64,000 nucleotides of DNA from Cornus controversa (GCA_026545225.1 CM048850.1:868001-932000), one strand, 5' to 3'; counted from the first letter of the stretch, positions 49,361 to 62,780 are shown. Notes: generated by a model not told the origin, from the sequence alone. Made by a program: numbers and translations.

Positions 49361-50706
49361 TTTGAGTGGTTTTGATTTTAAAAGTCCCATTCCAAGAGAA
49401 ATCGTGCTATACTCAGAATCAAGCATTGCTTTGTGCCAAATTCGACCGTTTAGACGTCGAAAAGAAACAACGAGCATGTCGATCCCAACTTGATCCTGTT
49501 CTGTTTGAGTCATGTTATTCAATACCAGCAATTCGTAGCAGAAATTGTGCATGATCACAACTGTAGGATGCTTTGTGACGAATACGACCGTCTAGACATC
49601 CAAAAGAAAGGAGCAAGTCAACAACGATTTTAAACTTGCATTGTCTGAGTTGCTTCGACTCGAAAAGTGCCATTCCAGGAGAAATTATGTCGTGCGTTGC
49701 TTTTTCCCGAATTTGACCGTCTGGAAGTCCGAAAGAAACAATGTGCACGTCAATCCGGTCTCCATCCATTTTTGTTTGATTTGTTCTTATTCGAAAAGAC
49801 CCATTCCAAGAAGAGACCTTACACGATCATAAACCGTGCGGTGTTTTGTGCCAGATTCTACCGTCCTGACTTGCAGAAGAAATGAGCATCGCAACAACGA
49901 TTTTAAACTAGTTTCGTTTGAGTTGTTTTGATTCGAAAAGTCCCATTCCTTGAGAAATCTTGCCACAATCAGTTTCGTATGTTACTTTTTGCGAAACTCC
50001 ACCGGTTTGATGTCCAAAAGAAATGACAAGCACGTTGATCAGATCTTCATCCTTCTTTTTTTGAGTAGTTATGAATCCAAGTGAGCAACTCCGTGTAGAA
50101 ATCGTGTATGATAACAACCTTGTGCTGCTTTGTGCCAACTTTGATTGTCTGCACGTTTAAAAGGAACAATGAGCAAGCTATCAACGATTTAAAGTAGTTT
50201 TGTTTGAGTTATTTTGATTCGAGAAGCCCCATTCCTAGAGAAATCGTGCCACAATCAGAATTGTCCGTTGCTGGTTGCCAAATTAGACTGTCAAGACGTC
50301 CCAAAGAAACGACGAGCATGTCGATCCGATCTTCATCATGTTTAGTTTGAGTTGTTATGAATCGAAAAGAACAATTCCTTGCAAAAATCAAGCATGACAA
50401 TAACAGTTTTAAACTAGCTTTGTTTGAGATGCTTTGATTTAAAAAGTCCCATTCCTAGAGAAATTGTGCCATAATTAAAATCGTACGTTGCTTTTTCCCG
50501 AATTCGACCGTCTGGACGTCAAAAGCAAACAATGATCGTGCCGATCCGATCTTCATCCTATTTTGTTTAAGTCCTTCTGATTCAGAAAAAGCAATTCGTT
50601 ATAGAAATGGTTCGTGATCACAACCGTATGGTGCTTTGTGCCAAAATCGACCATATGTACATCTGAAAGAAATGGGCATTGCAACAACAATTTTGAACTA
50701 GGTTCA
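49361..50706. repeat. HOR unit u37 (1346 bp)
   Basis: Copy of u34 at +4018 bp, sharing all its private markers. Confidence 0.9.
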
Positions 50707-52053
50707 TTTGAGTGGTTTTGATTTTAAATGTCCCATTCCAAGAGAAATCGTGCTATACTCAGAATCAAGCATTGCTTTGTGCCAAATTCGACCATTTAGA
50801 CGTCGAAAAAAAACAACGAGCATGTCGATCCCAACTTGATCCTGTTCTGTTTGAGTCATGTTATTCTATACCAGCAATTCGTAGCAGAAATTGTGCATGA
50901 TCACAACTGTAGGATGCTTTGTGACGAATTCGACCGTCTAGACATCCAAAAGAAAGGAGCAAGTCAACAACGATTTTAAACTTGCATTGTCTGAGTTGCT
51001 TCGACTCGAAAAGTCCCATTCCAGGAGAAATTATGTCGTGCGTTGCTTTTTTCCGAATTTGACCATCTGGAAGTCCGAAAGAAACAATGTGCACGTCAAT
51101 CCGGTCTCCATCCATTTTTGTTTGATTTGTTCTTATTCGAAAAGACCCATTCCAAGAAGAAACCTTACACGATCATAAACCGTGCGGTGTTTTGTGCCAG
51201 ATTCTACCGTCTTGACTTGCAGAAGAAATGAGCATCGCAACAACGATTTTAAACTAGTTTCGTTTGAGTTGTTTTGATTCGAAAATTCCCATTCCTTGAG
51301 AAATCTTGCCACAATCAGTTTCGTATGTTACTTTTTGCGAAACTCCACCAGTTTGATGTCCAAAAGAAATGACAAGCACGTTGATCAGATCTTCATCCTT
51401 CTTTTTTTGAGTAGTTATGAATCAAAGTGAGCAACTCCGTGTAGAAATCGTGTATGATAACAACCTTGTGCTGCTTTGTGCCAACTTTGATTGTCTGGAC
51501 GTTTAAAAAGAACAATGTGCAAGCTATCAACGATTTAAAGTAGTTTTGTTTGAGTTATTTTGATTCGAGAAGCCCCATTCCTAGAGAAATCGTGCCACAA
51601 TCAGAATTGTCCGTTGCTGGTTGACAAATTAGACTGTCAAGACGTCCCAAAGAAACGACGAGCATGTCGATCCGATCTTCATCATGTTTTGTTTGAGTTG
51701 TTATGAATCGAAAAGAACAATTCCTTGCAGAAATCAAGCATGACAACAACAGTTTTAAACTAGCTTTGTTTGAGATGCTTTGATTTAGAAAGTCCCATTC
51801 CTAGAGAAATTGTGCCATAATTAAAATCGTACGTTGCTTTTTCCCGAATTCGACCGTCTGGACGTCAAAAGCAAACAATGATCGTGCCCAATCTGATCTT
51901 CAGCCTATTTTGTTTAAGTCATTCTGATTTAGAAAAAGCAATTCTTTATAGAAATGGTGCGTGATCACAACCGTATGGTGCTTTGTGCCAAAATCGACCA
52001 TATGTACATCTGAAAGAAATGGGCATTGCAACAACAATTTTGAACTAGCTTCA
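50707..52053. repeat. HOR unit u38, copy of u35 with converted tract (1347 bp)
   Basis: Matches u35 at A1-B1 and from A3 on; A2-B2 bases at 51015, 51052, 51065 and 51166-51167 instead match u42 and u47. Confidence 0.9.
51015..51167. repeat. Putative gene-conversion tract in u38
   Basis: Five diagnostic bases at four sites switch together from the u35 haplotype to the u42 haplotype, with u35-type bases on both sides (TTCTATACC near 50868, CACCAGTTTG near 51349). Minimum tract 153 bp, maximum about 480 bp. A double crossover would look the same. Confidence 0.65.
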
Positions 52054-53378
52054 TTTGAGTGGTTTTGATTTTAAAAGTCCCATTCCAAGAGAAAGCATTG
52101 ATTTGTGCCAAATTCGACCGTTTAGACGTCGAAAAGAAACAACGAGCATGTCGATCCCAACTTGATCCTATTCTGTTTGAGTCATTTTATTCAATACCAG
52201 CAATTCGTAGCAGAAATTGTGCATGATCACAACTGTAAGATGCTTTGTGACGAATTCGACCGTCTAGACATCCAAAAGAAAGTAGCAAGTCAACAACGAT
52301 TTTAAACTTGCTTTGTCTGAGTTGCTTCGACTCGAAAACTCCCATTCCAGGAGAAATTATGTCGTGCGTTTCTTTTTCCCGAATTCGACTGTCTGGAAGT
52401 CCGAAAGAAACAATGTGCACGTCAATCCGGTCTCCATCCATTTTTGTTTGATTTGTTCTTATTCGAAAAGACCCATTCCAAGAAGAAACCTTGCACGATC
52501 ATAAACCGTGCGGTGTTTTGTGCCAGATTCTACCATCTTGACTTGCAGAAGAAATGAGTATCGCAACAACGATTTTAAACTAGTTTCGTTTGAGTTGTTT
52601 TGATTCGAAAAGTCCGATTCCTTGAGAAATCTTGCCACAATCAGTTTCGTATGTTGCTTTTTGCGAAACTCCACCAGTTTGATGTCCAAAAGAAATGACA
52701 AGCACGTTGATCAGATCTTCATCCTACTTTTTTTGAGTAGTTATGAATCAAAGTGAGCAACTCCGTGTAGAAATCGTGTATGATAACAACCTTGTGCTGC
52801 TTTGTGCCAACTTTGATTGTCTGCACGTTTAAAAGGAACAATGAGCAAGCTATCAACGATTTAAAGTAGTTTTGTTTGAGTTATTTTGATTCGAGAAGCC
52901 CCATTCCTAGAGAAATCGTGCCACAATCAGAATTGTCCGTTGCTGGTTGCCAAATTAGATTGTCAAGACGTCCCAAAGAAACGACGAGCATGTCGATCCG
53001 ATCTTCATCATGTTTTGTTTGACTTGTTATGAATCGAAAAGAACAATTCCTTGCAGAAATCAAGCATGACAACAACAGTTTTAAACTAGCTTAGTTTGAG
53101 ATGCTTTGATTTAAAAAGTCCCATTCCTAGACAAATTGTGCCATAATTAAAATCGTACGTTGCTTTTTCCCGAATTCGACCGTCTGGACATCAAAAGCAA
53201 ACAATGATCGTGCCAATCCGATCTTCATCCTATTTTGTTTAAGTCGTTCTGATTCAGAAAAAGCAATTCTTTATAGAAATGGTGCGTGATCACAACCGTA
53301 TGGGGCTTTGTGCCCAAATTGACCATATGTACATCTGAAAGAAATGGGCAGTGCAACAACAATTTTGAACTAGCTCCA
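52054..53378. repeat. HOR unit u39, 21-bp deletion (1325 bp)
   Basis: Junction after 52094. Like u33/u36 but with CTATTCTGTTTGAG and CCGAAAGAAAC; TTAGATTGTC in A4, GACTTGTTATG in B4. Confidence 0.9.
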
Positions 53379-54724
53379 TTTGAGTGGTTTTGATTTTAAA
53401 AGTCCCATTCTAAGAAAAATCGTGCTATACTCAGAATCAAGCATTGCATTGTGCCAAATTCGACCGTTTAGATGTCGAAAAGAAACAACTAGCATGTCGA
53501 TCCCAACTTGATCCTGTTCTGTTTGAGTCATTTTATTCAATACCAGCAATTCGTAGCAAAAATTGTGCATGATCACAACTGTAGGATGCTTTGTGACGAA
53601 TTTGACCGTCTAGACATCCAAAAGAAAGGAGCAAGTCAACAACGATTTTAAACTTGCTTTGTCAGAGTTGCTTCGACTCGAAAACTCCCATTCTAGGAGA
53701 AATTATGTCGTGCGTTGCTTTTTCCCGAATTTGAGCGTCTGGAAGTCCGAAAGAAACAATGTGCACGTCAATCCGGTCTCCATCCATTTTTGTTTGATTT
53801 GTTCTTATTCGAAAAGACCCATTCCAAGAAGAAACCTTGCACGATCATAAACCGTGCGGTGTTTTGTGCCAGATTCTACCGTCTTGACTTGCAGAAGAAA
53901 TGAGCATCGCAACAACGATTGTAAACTAGTTTCGTTTGAGTTGTTTTGATTCGAAAAGTCCGATTCCTTGAGAAATCTTGCCACAATCAGTTTCGTATGT
54001 TGCTTTTTGCGAAACTCCACCGATTTGATGTCCAAAAGAAATGACAAGCACGTTGATCAGATCTTCATCCTACTTTTTTTGAGTAGTTATGAATCGAAGT
54101 GAGCAACTCCATGTAGAAATCGTGTATGATAACAACCTTGTGCTGCTTTGTGCCAACTTTGATTGTCTGCACGTTTAAAAGGAACAATGAGCAAGCTATC
54201 AACGATTTAAAGTAGTTTTGTTTAAGTTATTTTGATTCGAGAAGCCCCATTCCTAGAGAAATCGTGCCACAATTAGAATTGTTCGTTGCTGGTTGCCAAA
54301 TTAGACTGTCAAGACGTCCCAAAGAAACGACGAGCATGTCGATCCGATCTTCACCATGTTTAGTTTGAGTTGTTATGAATCGAAAAGAATAATTCCTTGC
54401 AGAAATCAAGCATGACAATAACAGTTTTAAACTAGCTTTGTTTGAGATGCTTTGATTTAAAAAGTCCCATTCCTAGAGAAATTGTGCCATAATTAAAATC
54501 GTACGTTGCTTTTTCCCGAATTCGACCGTCTGGACGTCAAAAGCAAACAATGATCGTGCCAATCCGATCTTCATCCTATTTTGTTTAAGTCGTTCTGATT
54601 CAGAAAAAGCAATTCGTTATAGAAATGGTTCGTGATCACAACCGTATGGTGCTTTGTGCCAAAATCGACCATATGTACATCTGAAAGAAATGGGCATTGC
54701 AACAACAATTTTGAACTAGGTTCA
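53379..54724. repeat. HOR unit u40 (1346 bp)
   Basis: CATTCTAAGAAAAATCG, GATGTCGAAAAG and CAACTAGCATG in A1; GTCAGAGTTGC and GAGCGTCTGG in A2; a-type CACCGATTTGATG and CTCCATGTAG in A3-B3; AATTAGAATTGTTCG in A4. Confidence 0.9.
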
Positions 54725-56070
54725 TTTGAGTGGTTTTGATTTTAAAAGTCCCATTCCAAAAGAAATCGTGCTATACTCAGAATCAAGCATTGCTTTGTGC
54801 CAAATTCTACCGTTTAGACGTCGAAAAGAAACAACGAGCATGTCGATCCCAACTTGATCCTGTTTTGTTTGAGTCATGTTATTCAATACCAGCAATTCGT
54901 AGCAGAAATTGTGCATGATCACAACTGTAGGATGCTTTGTGACGAATTCGACCGTCTAGACATCCAAAAGAAAGGAGCAAGTCAACAACGATTTTAAACT
55001 TGCATTGTCTGAGTTGCTTCGACTCGAAAAGTCCCATTCCAGGAGAAATTATGTCGTGCGTTGCTTTTTCCCGAATTTGACCGTCTGGAAGTCCGAAAGA
55101 AACAATGTGCACGTCAATCCGGTCTCCATCCATTTTTGTTTGATTTGTTCTTATTCGAAAAGACCCATTCCAAGAAGAAACCTTACACGATCATAAACCG
55201 TGCGGTGTTTTGTGCCAGATTCTACCGTCTTGACTTGCAGAAGAAATGAGCATCGCAACAACGATTTTAAACTAGTTTCGTTTGAGTTGTTTTGATTTGA
55301 AAAGTCCCATTCCTTGAGAAATCTTGCCACAATCAGTTTCGTATGTTACTTTTTGCGAAACTCCACCGGTTTGATGTCCAAAAGAAATGACAAGCACGTT
55401 GATCAGATCTTCATCCTTCTTTTTTTGAGTAGTTATGAATCAAAGTGAGCAACTCCATGTAGAAATCGTGTATGATAACAACCTTGTGCTGCTTTGTGCC
55501 AACTTTGATTGTCTGCACGTTTAAAAGGAACAATGAGCAAGCTATCAACGATTTAAAGTAGTTTTGTTTGAGTTATTTTGATTCGAGAAGCCCCATTCCT
55601 AGAGAAATCGTGCCACAATCAGAATTGTCCGTTGCTGGTTGCCAAATTAGACTGTCAAGACGTCCCAAAGAAACGACGAGCATGTCGATCCGATCTTCAT
55701 CATGTTTAGTTTGAGTTGTTATGAATCGAAAAGAACAATTCCTTGCAAAAATCAAGCATGACAATAACAATTTTAAACTACCTTTGTTTGAGATGCTTTG
55801 ATTTAAAAAGTCCCATTCCTAGAGAAATTGTGCCATAATTAAAATCGTACGTTGCTTTTTCCCGAATTCGACCCTCTGGACGTCAAAAGCAAACAATGAT
55901 CGTGCCAATCCGATCTTCATCCTATTTTGTTTAAGTCGTTCTGATTCAGAAAAAGCAATTCGTTATAGAAATGGTACGTGATCACAACCGTATGGTGCTT
56001 TGTGCCAAAATCGACCATATGTACATCTGAAAGAAATGGGCATTGCAACAACAATTTTGAACTAGGTTCA
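54725..56070. repeat. HOR unit u41 (1346 bp)
   Basis: CCAAAAGAAATCG and AAATTCTACCG in A1, CCTTACACG in B2, GATTTGAAAAGTCC in A3, ACTACCTTTG in B4, GACCCTCTGG in A5. Confidence 0.9.
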
Positions 56071-57416
56071 TTTGAGTGGTTTTAATTTTAAAAGTCCCAT
56101 TCCAAGAGAAATCCTGCTATACTCAGAATCAAGCATTGCTTTGTGCCAAATTCGACCGTTTAGACGTCGAAAAGAAACAACGAGCATGTCGATCCCAACT
56201 TGATCCTGTTCTGTTTGAGTCATGTTATTCAATACCAGCAATTCGTAGCAGAAATTGTGCATGATCACAACTGTAGGATGCTTTGTGACGAATTCGACCG
56301 TCTAGACATCCAAAAGAAAGGAGCAAGTCAACAACGATTTTAAACTTGCATTGTCTGAGTTGCTTCGACTCGAAAAGTCCCATTCCAGGAGAAATTATGT
56401 CGTGCGTTGCTTTTTTCCGAATTTGACCATCTGGAAGTCCGAAAGAAACAATGTGCACGTCAATCCGGTCTCCATCCATTTTTGTTTGATTTGTTCTTAT
56501 TCGAAAAGACCCATTCCAAGAAGAAACCTTACACGATCATAAACCGTGCGGTGTTTTGTGCCAGATTCTACCGTCTTGACTTGCAGAAGAAATGAGCATC
56601 GCAACAACGATTTTAAACTAGTTTCGTTTGAGTTGTTTTGATTCGAAAATTCCCATTCCTTGAGAAATCTTGCCACAATCAGTTTCGTATGTTACTTTTT
56701 GCGAAACTCCACCGGTTTGATGTCCAAAAGAAATGACAAGCACGTTGATCAGATCTTCATCCTTCTTTTTTTGAGTAGTTATGAATCAAAGTGAGCAACT
56801 CCGTGTAGAAATCGTGTATGATAACAACCTTGTGTTGCTTTGTGCCAACTTTGATTGTCTGCACGTTTAAAAGGAACAATGAGCAAGCTATCAACGATTT
56901 AAAGTAGTTTTGTTTGAGTTATTTTGATTCGAGAAGCCCCATTCCTAGAGAAATCGTGCCACAATCAGAATTGTCCGTTGCTGGTTGCCAAATTAGACTG
57001 TCAAGACGTCCCAAAGAAACGACGAGCATGTCGATCCGATCTTCATCATGTTTAGTTTGAGTTGTTATGAATCGAAAAGAACAATTCCTTGCAAAAATCA
57101 AGCATGACAATAACAGTTTTAAACTAGCTTTGTTTGAGATGCTTTGATTTAAAAAGTCCCATTCCTAGAGAAATTGTGCCATAATTAAAATCGTACGTTG
57201 CTTTTTCCCGAATTCGACCGTCTGGACGTCAAAAGCAAACAATGATCGTGCCAATCCGATCTTCATCCTATTTTGTTTAAGTCGTTCTGATTCAGAAAAA
57301 GCAATTCGTTATAGAAATGGTTCGTGATCACAACCGTATGGTGCTTTGTGCCAAAATCGACCATATGTACATCTGAAAGAAATGGGCATTGCAACAACAA
57401 TTTTGAACTAGGTTCA
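56071..57416. repeat. HOR unit u42 (1346 bp)
   Basis: GGTTTTAATTTTAAAAG and AAATCCTGC in A1, GCTTTTTTCCG and CCATCTGG in A2, TGTGTTGCTTTG in B3. Its A2-B2 haplotype is the one found in the u38 tract. Confidence 0.9.
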
Positions 57417-58763
57417 TTTGAGTGGTTTTGATTTTAAAAGTCCCATTCCAAGAGAAATCGTGCTATACTCAGAATCAAGCATTGCTTTGTGCCAAATTCG
57501 ACCATTTAGACGTCGAAAAAAAACAACGAGCATGTCGATCCCAACTTGATCCTGTTCTGTTTGAGTCATGTTATTCTATACCAGCAATTCGTAGCAGAAA
57601 TTGTGCATGATCACAACTGTAGGATGCTTTGTGACGAATTCGACCGTCTAGACATCCAAAAGAAAGGAGCAAGTCAACAACGATTTTAAACTTGCATTGT
57701 CTGAGTTGCTTCGACTCGAAAAGTGCCATTCCAGGAGAAATTATGTCGTGCGTTGCTTTTTCCCGAATTTGACCGTCTGGAAGTCCGAAAGAAACAATGT
57801 GCACGTCAATCCGGTCTCCATCCATTTTTGTTTGATTTGTTCTTATTCGAAAAGACCCATTCCAAGAAGAAACCTAGCACGATCATAAACCGTGCGGTGT
57901 TTTGTGCCAGATTCTACCGTCTTGACTTGCAGAAGAAATGAGCATCGCAACAACGATTTTAAACTAGTTTCGTTTGAGTTGTTTTGATTCGAAAATTCAC
58001 ATTCCTTGAGAAATCTTGCCACAATCAGTTTCGTATGTTACTTTTTGCGAAACTCCACCGGTTTGATGTCCAAAAGAAATGACAAGCACGTTGATCAGAT
58101 CTTCATCCTTCTTTTTTTGAGTAGTTATGAATCAAAGTGAGCAACTCCGTGTAGAAATCGTGTATGATAACAACCTTGTGCTGCTTTGTGCCAACTTTGA
58201 TTGTCTGCACGTTTAAAAGGAACAATGAGCAAGCTATCAACGATTTAAAGTAGTTTTGTTTGAGTTATTTTGATTCGAGAAGCCCCATTCCTAGAGAAAT
58301 CGTGCCACAATCAGAATTGTCCGTTGCTGGTTGCCAAATTAGACTGTCAAGACGTCCCAAAGAAACGACGAGCATGTCGATCCGATCTTCATCATGTTTT
58401 GTTTGAGTTGTTATGAATCGAAAAGAACAATTCCTTGCAGAAATCAAGCATGACAACAACAGTTTTAAACTAGCTTTGTTTGAGATGCTTTGATTTAGAA
58501 AGTACCATTCCTAGAGAAATTGTGCCATAATTAAAATCGTACGTTGCTTTTTCCCGAATTCGACCGTCTGGACGTCAAAAGCAAACAATGATCGTGCCCA
58601 ATCTGATCTTCAGCCTATTTTGTTTAAGTCATTCTGATTTAGAAAAAGCAATTCTTTATCGAAATGGTGCGTGATCACAACCGTATGGTGCTTTGTGCCA
58701 AAATCGACCATATGTACATCTGAAAGAAATGGGCATTGCAACAACAATTTTGAACTAGCTTCA
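57417..58763. repeat. HOR unit u43 (1347 bp)
   Basis: u25/u28 haplotype (eight A, TTCTATACC, AAATTCACATTCC) without GATATCC; extra C in A5. Private AGTACCATTCC and TTTATCGAAATGG. Confidence 0.9.
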
Positions 58764-60088
58764 TTTGAGTGGTTTTGATTTTAAAAGTCCCATTCCAAGA
58801 GAAAGCATTGATTTGTGCCAAATTCGACCGTTTAGACGTCGAAAAGAAACAACGAGCATGTCGATCCCAACTTGATCCTATTCTGTTTGAGTCATTTTAT
58901 TCAATACCAGCAATTCGTAGCAGAAATTGTGCATGATCACAACTGTAAGATGCTTTGTGACGAATTCGACCGTCTAGACATCCAAAAGAAAGTAGCAAGT
59001 CAACAACGATTTTAAACTTGCTTTGTCTGAGTTGCTTCGACTCGAAAACTCCTATTCCAGGAGAAATTATGTCGTGTGTTTCTTTTTCCCGAATTCGACC
59101 GTCTGGAAGTCCGAAAGAAACAATGTGCACGTCAATCCGGTCTCCATCCATTTTTGTTTGATTTGTTCTTCTTCGAAAAGACCCATTCCAAGAAGAAACC
59201 TTGCACGATCATAAACCGTGCGGTGGTTTGTGCCAGATTCTACCATCTTGACTTGCAGAAGAAATGAGTATCGCAACAACGATTTTAAACTAGTTTCGTT
59301 TGAGTTGTTTTGATTCGAAAAGTCCCATTCCTTGAGAAATCTTGCCACAATCAGTTTCGTATGTTGCTTTTTGCGAAACTCCACCAGTTTGATGTCCAAA
59401 AGAAATGACAAGCACGTTGATCAGATCTTCATCCTACTTTTTTTGAGTAGTTATGAATCAAAGTGAGCAACTCCGTGTAGAAATCGTGTATGATAACAAC
59501 CTTGTGCTGCTTTGTGCCAACTTTGATTGTCTGCACGTTTAAAAGGAACAATGAGCAAGCTATCAACGATTTAAAGTAGTTTTGTTTGAGTTATTTTGAT
59601 TCGAGAAGCCCCATTCCTAGAGAAATCGTGCCACAATCAGAATTGTCCGTTGCTGGTTGCCAAATTAGATTGTCAAGACGTCCCAAAGAAACGACGAGCA
59701 TGTCGATCCGATCTTCATCATGTTTTGTTTGACTTGTTATGAATCGAAAAGAACAATTCCTTGCAGAAATCAAGCATGACAACAACAGTTTTAAACTAGC
59801 TTAGTTTGAGATGCTTTGATTTAAAAAGTCCCATTCCTAGACAAATTGTGCCATAATTAAAATCGTACGTTGCTTTTTCCCGAATTCGACCGTCTGGACA
59901 TCAAAAGCAAACAATGATCGTGCCAATCCGATCTTCATCCTATTTTGTTTAAGTCGTTCTGATTCAGAAAAAGCAATTCTTTATAGAAATGGTGCGTGAT
60001 CACAACCGTATGGGGCTTTGTGCCCAAATTGACCATATGTACATCTGAAAGAAATGGGCAGTGCAACAACAATTTTGAACTAGCTCCA
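58764..60088. repeat. HOR unit u44, 21-bp deletion (1325 bp)
   Basis: Junction after 58804. Private GTCGTGTGTTTC, TTCTTCTTCG and GGTGGTTTGTGCC; these chance changes also open the longest frame in the window (114 codons, 59067-59411, minus strand). Confidence 0.9.
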
Positions 60089-61434
60089 TTTGAGTGGTTT
60101 TGATTTTAAAAGTCCCATTCTAAGAAAAATCGTGCTATACTCAGAATCAAGCATTGCATTGTGCCAAATTCGACCGTTTAGATGTCGAAAAGAAACAACT
60201 AGCATGTCGATCCCAACTTGATCCTGTTCTGTTTGAGTCATTTTATTCAATACCAGCAATTCGTAGCAAAAATTGTGCATGATCACAACTGTAGGATGCT
60301 TTGTGACGAATTTGACCGTCTAGACATCCAAAAGAAAGGAGCAAGTCAACAACGATTTTAAACTTGCTTTGTCAGAGTTGCTTCGACTCGAAAACTCCCA
60401 TTCTAGGAGAAATTATGTCGTGCGTTGCTTTTTCCCGAATTTGAGCGTCTGGAAGTCCGAAAGAAACAATGTGCACGTCAATCCGGTCTCCATCCATTTT
60501 TGTTTGATTTGTTCTTATTCGAAAAGACCCATTCCAAGAAGAAACCTTGCACGATCATAAACCGTGCGGTGTTTTGTGCCAGATTCTACCGTCTTGACTT
60601 GCAGAAGAAATGAGCATCGCAACAACGATTGTAAACTAGTTTCGTTTGAGTTGTTTTGATTCGAAAAGTCCGATTCCTTGAGAAATCTTGCCACAATCAG
60701 TTTCGTATGTTGCTTTTTGCGAAACTCCACCGATTTGATGTCCAAAAGAAATGACAAGCACGTTGATCAGATCTTCATCCTACTTTTTTTGAGTAGTTAT
60801 GAATCGAAGTGAGCAACTCCATGTAGAAATCGTGTATGATAACAACCTTGTGCTGCTTTGTGCCAACTTTGATTGTCTGCACGTTTAAAAGGAACAATGA
60901 GCAAGCTATCAACGATTTAAAGTAGTTTTGTTTAAGTTATTTTGATTCGAGAAGCCCCATTCCTAGAGAAATCGTGCCACAATTAGAATTGTTCGTTGCT
61001 GGTTGCCAAATTAGACTGTCAAGACGTCCCAAAGAAACGACGAGCATGTCGATCCGATCTTCACCATGTTTAGTTTGAGTTGTTATGAATCGAAAAGAAT
61101 AATTCCTTGCAGAAATCAAGCATGACAATAACAGTTTTAAACTAGCTTTGTTTGAGATGCTTTGATTTAAAAAGTCCCATTCCTAGAGAAATTGTGCCAT
61201 AATTAAAATCGTACGTTGCTTTTTCCCGAATTCGACCGTCTGGACGTCAAAAGCAAACAATGATCGTGCCAATCCGATCTTCATCCTATTTTGTTTAAGT
61301 CGTTCTGATTCAGAAAAAGCAATTCGTTATAGAAATGGTTCGTGATCACAACCGTATGGTGCTTTGTGCCAAAATCGACCATATGTACATCTGAAAGAAA
61401 TGGGCATTGCAACAACAATTTTGAACTAGGTTCA
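60089..61434. repeat. HOR unit u45 (1346 bp)
   Basis: Copy of u40 at +6710 bp with the same private markers. Confidence 0.9.
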
Positions 61435-62780
61435 TTTGAGTGGTTTTGATTTTAAAAGTCCCATTCCAAAAGAAATCGTGCTATACTCAGAATCAAGCAT
61501 TGCTTTGTGCCAAATTCGACCGTTTAGACGTCGAAAAGAAACAACGAGCATGTCGATCCCAACTTGATCCTGTTTTGTTTGAGTCATGTTATTCAATACC
61601 AGCAATTCGTAGCAGAAATTGTGCATGATCACAACTGTAGGATGCTTTGTGACGAATTCGACCGTCTAGACATCCAAAAGAAAGGAGCAAGTCAACAACG
61701 ATTTTAAACTTGCATTGTCTGAGTTGCTTCGACTCGAAAAGTCCCATTCCAGGAGAAATTATGTCGTGCGTTGCTTTTTCCCGAATTTGACCGTCTGGAA
61801 GTCCGAAAGAAACAATGTGCACGTCAATCCGGTCTCCATCCATTTTTGTTTGATTTGTTCTTATTCGAAAAGACCCATTCCAAGAAGAAACCTTACACGA
61901 TCATAAACCGTGCGGTGTTTTGTGCCAGATTCTACTGTCTTGACTTGCAGAAGAAATGAGCATCGCAACAACGATTTTAAACTAGTTTCGTTTGAGTTGT
62001 TTTGATTTGAAAAGTCCCATTCCTTGAGAAATCTTGCCACAATCAGTTTCGTATGTTACTTTTTGCGAAACTCCACCGGTTTGATGTCTAAAAGAAATGA
62101 CAAGCACGTTGATCAGATCTTCATCCTTCTTTTTTTGAGTAGTTATGAATCCATGTGAGCAACTCCGTGTAGAAATCGTGTATGATAACAACCTTGTGCT
62201 GCTTTGTGCCAACTTTGATTGTCTGCACGTTTAAAAGGAACAATGAGCAAGCTATCAACGATTTAAAGTAGTTTTGTTTGAGTTATTTTGATTCGAGAAG
62301 CCCCATTCCTAGAGAAATCGTGCCACAATCAGAATTGTCCGTTGCTGGTTGCCAAATTAGACTGTCAAGACGTCCCAAAGAAACGACGAGCATGTCGATC
62401 CGATCTTCATCATGTTTAGTTTGAGTTGTTATGAATCGAAAAGAACAATTCCTTGCAAAAATCAAGCATGACAATAACAATTTTAAACTAGCTTTGTTTG
62501 AGATGCTTTGATTTAAAAAGTCCCATTCCTAGAGAAATTGTGCCATAATTAAAATCGTACGTTGCTTTTTCCCGAATTCGACCCTCTGGACGTCAAAAGC
62601 AAACAATGATCGTGCCAATCCGATCTTCATCCTATTTTGTTTAAGTCGTTCTGATTCAGAAAAAGCAATTCGTTATAGAAATGGTACGTGATCACAACCG
62701 TATGGTGCTTTGTGCCAAAATCGACCATATGTACATCTGAAAGAAATGGGCATTGCAACAACAATTTTGAACTAGGTTCA
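61435..62780. repeat. HOR unit u46 (1346 bp)
   Basis: Copy of u41; differs at AAATTCGACCG in A1, TTCTACTGTC in B2, TCCATGTGAGC in B3 and ACTAGCTTTG in B4. Confidence 0.9.

Larger units (their letters stand above)
48036..52053. repeat. 4018-bp segmental duplication, copy 2 (u36-u38)
   Basis: Repeats u33-u35 marker for marker except for a short tract in u38 (51015-51167) that instead matches u42 and u47. A third start of the pattern (u39) follows but diverges into the 6710-bp block. Confidence 0.9.
52054..58763. repeat. 6710-bp segmental duplication, copy 1 (u39-u43)
   Basis: Five units (1325 + 1346 + 1346 + 1346 + 1347 bp). Private markers shared with the copy 6710 bp downstream include GGACATCAAAAG in u39 A5, TGCCCAAATTGACC in u39 B5, CATTCTAAGAAAAATCG in u40 A1, TTGAGCGTCTGG in u40 A2 and TGTGTTGCTTTG in u42 B3. 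Confidence 0.9.

Noticed and set aside
59067-59411. Longest frame, 114 codons on the minus strand
   Set aside because: It exists only in u44 because private substitutions removed stops; sister units are interrupted at the same place. It shows no recognisable domain.
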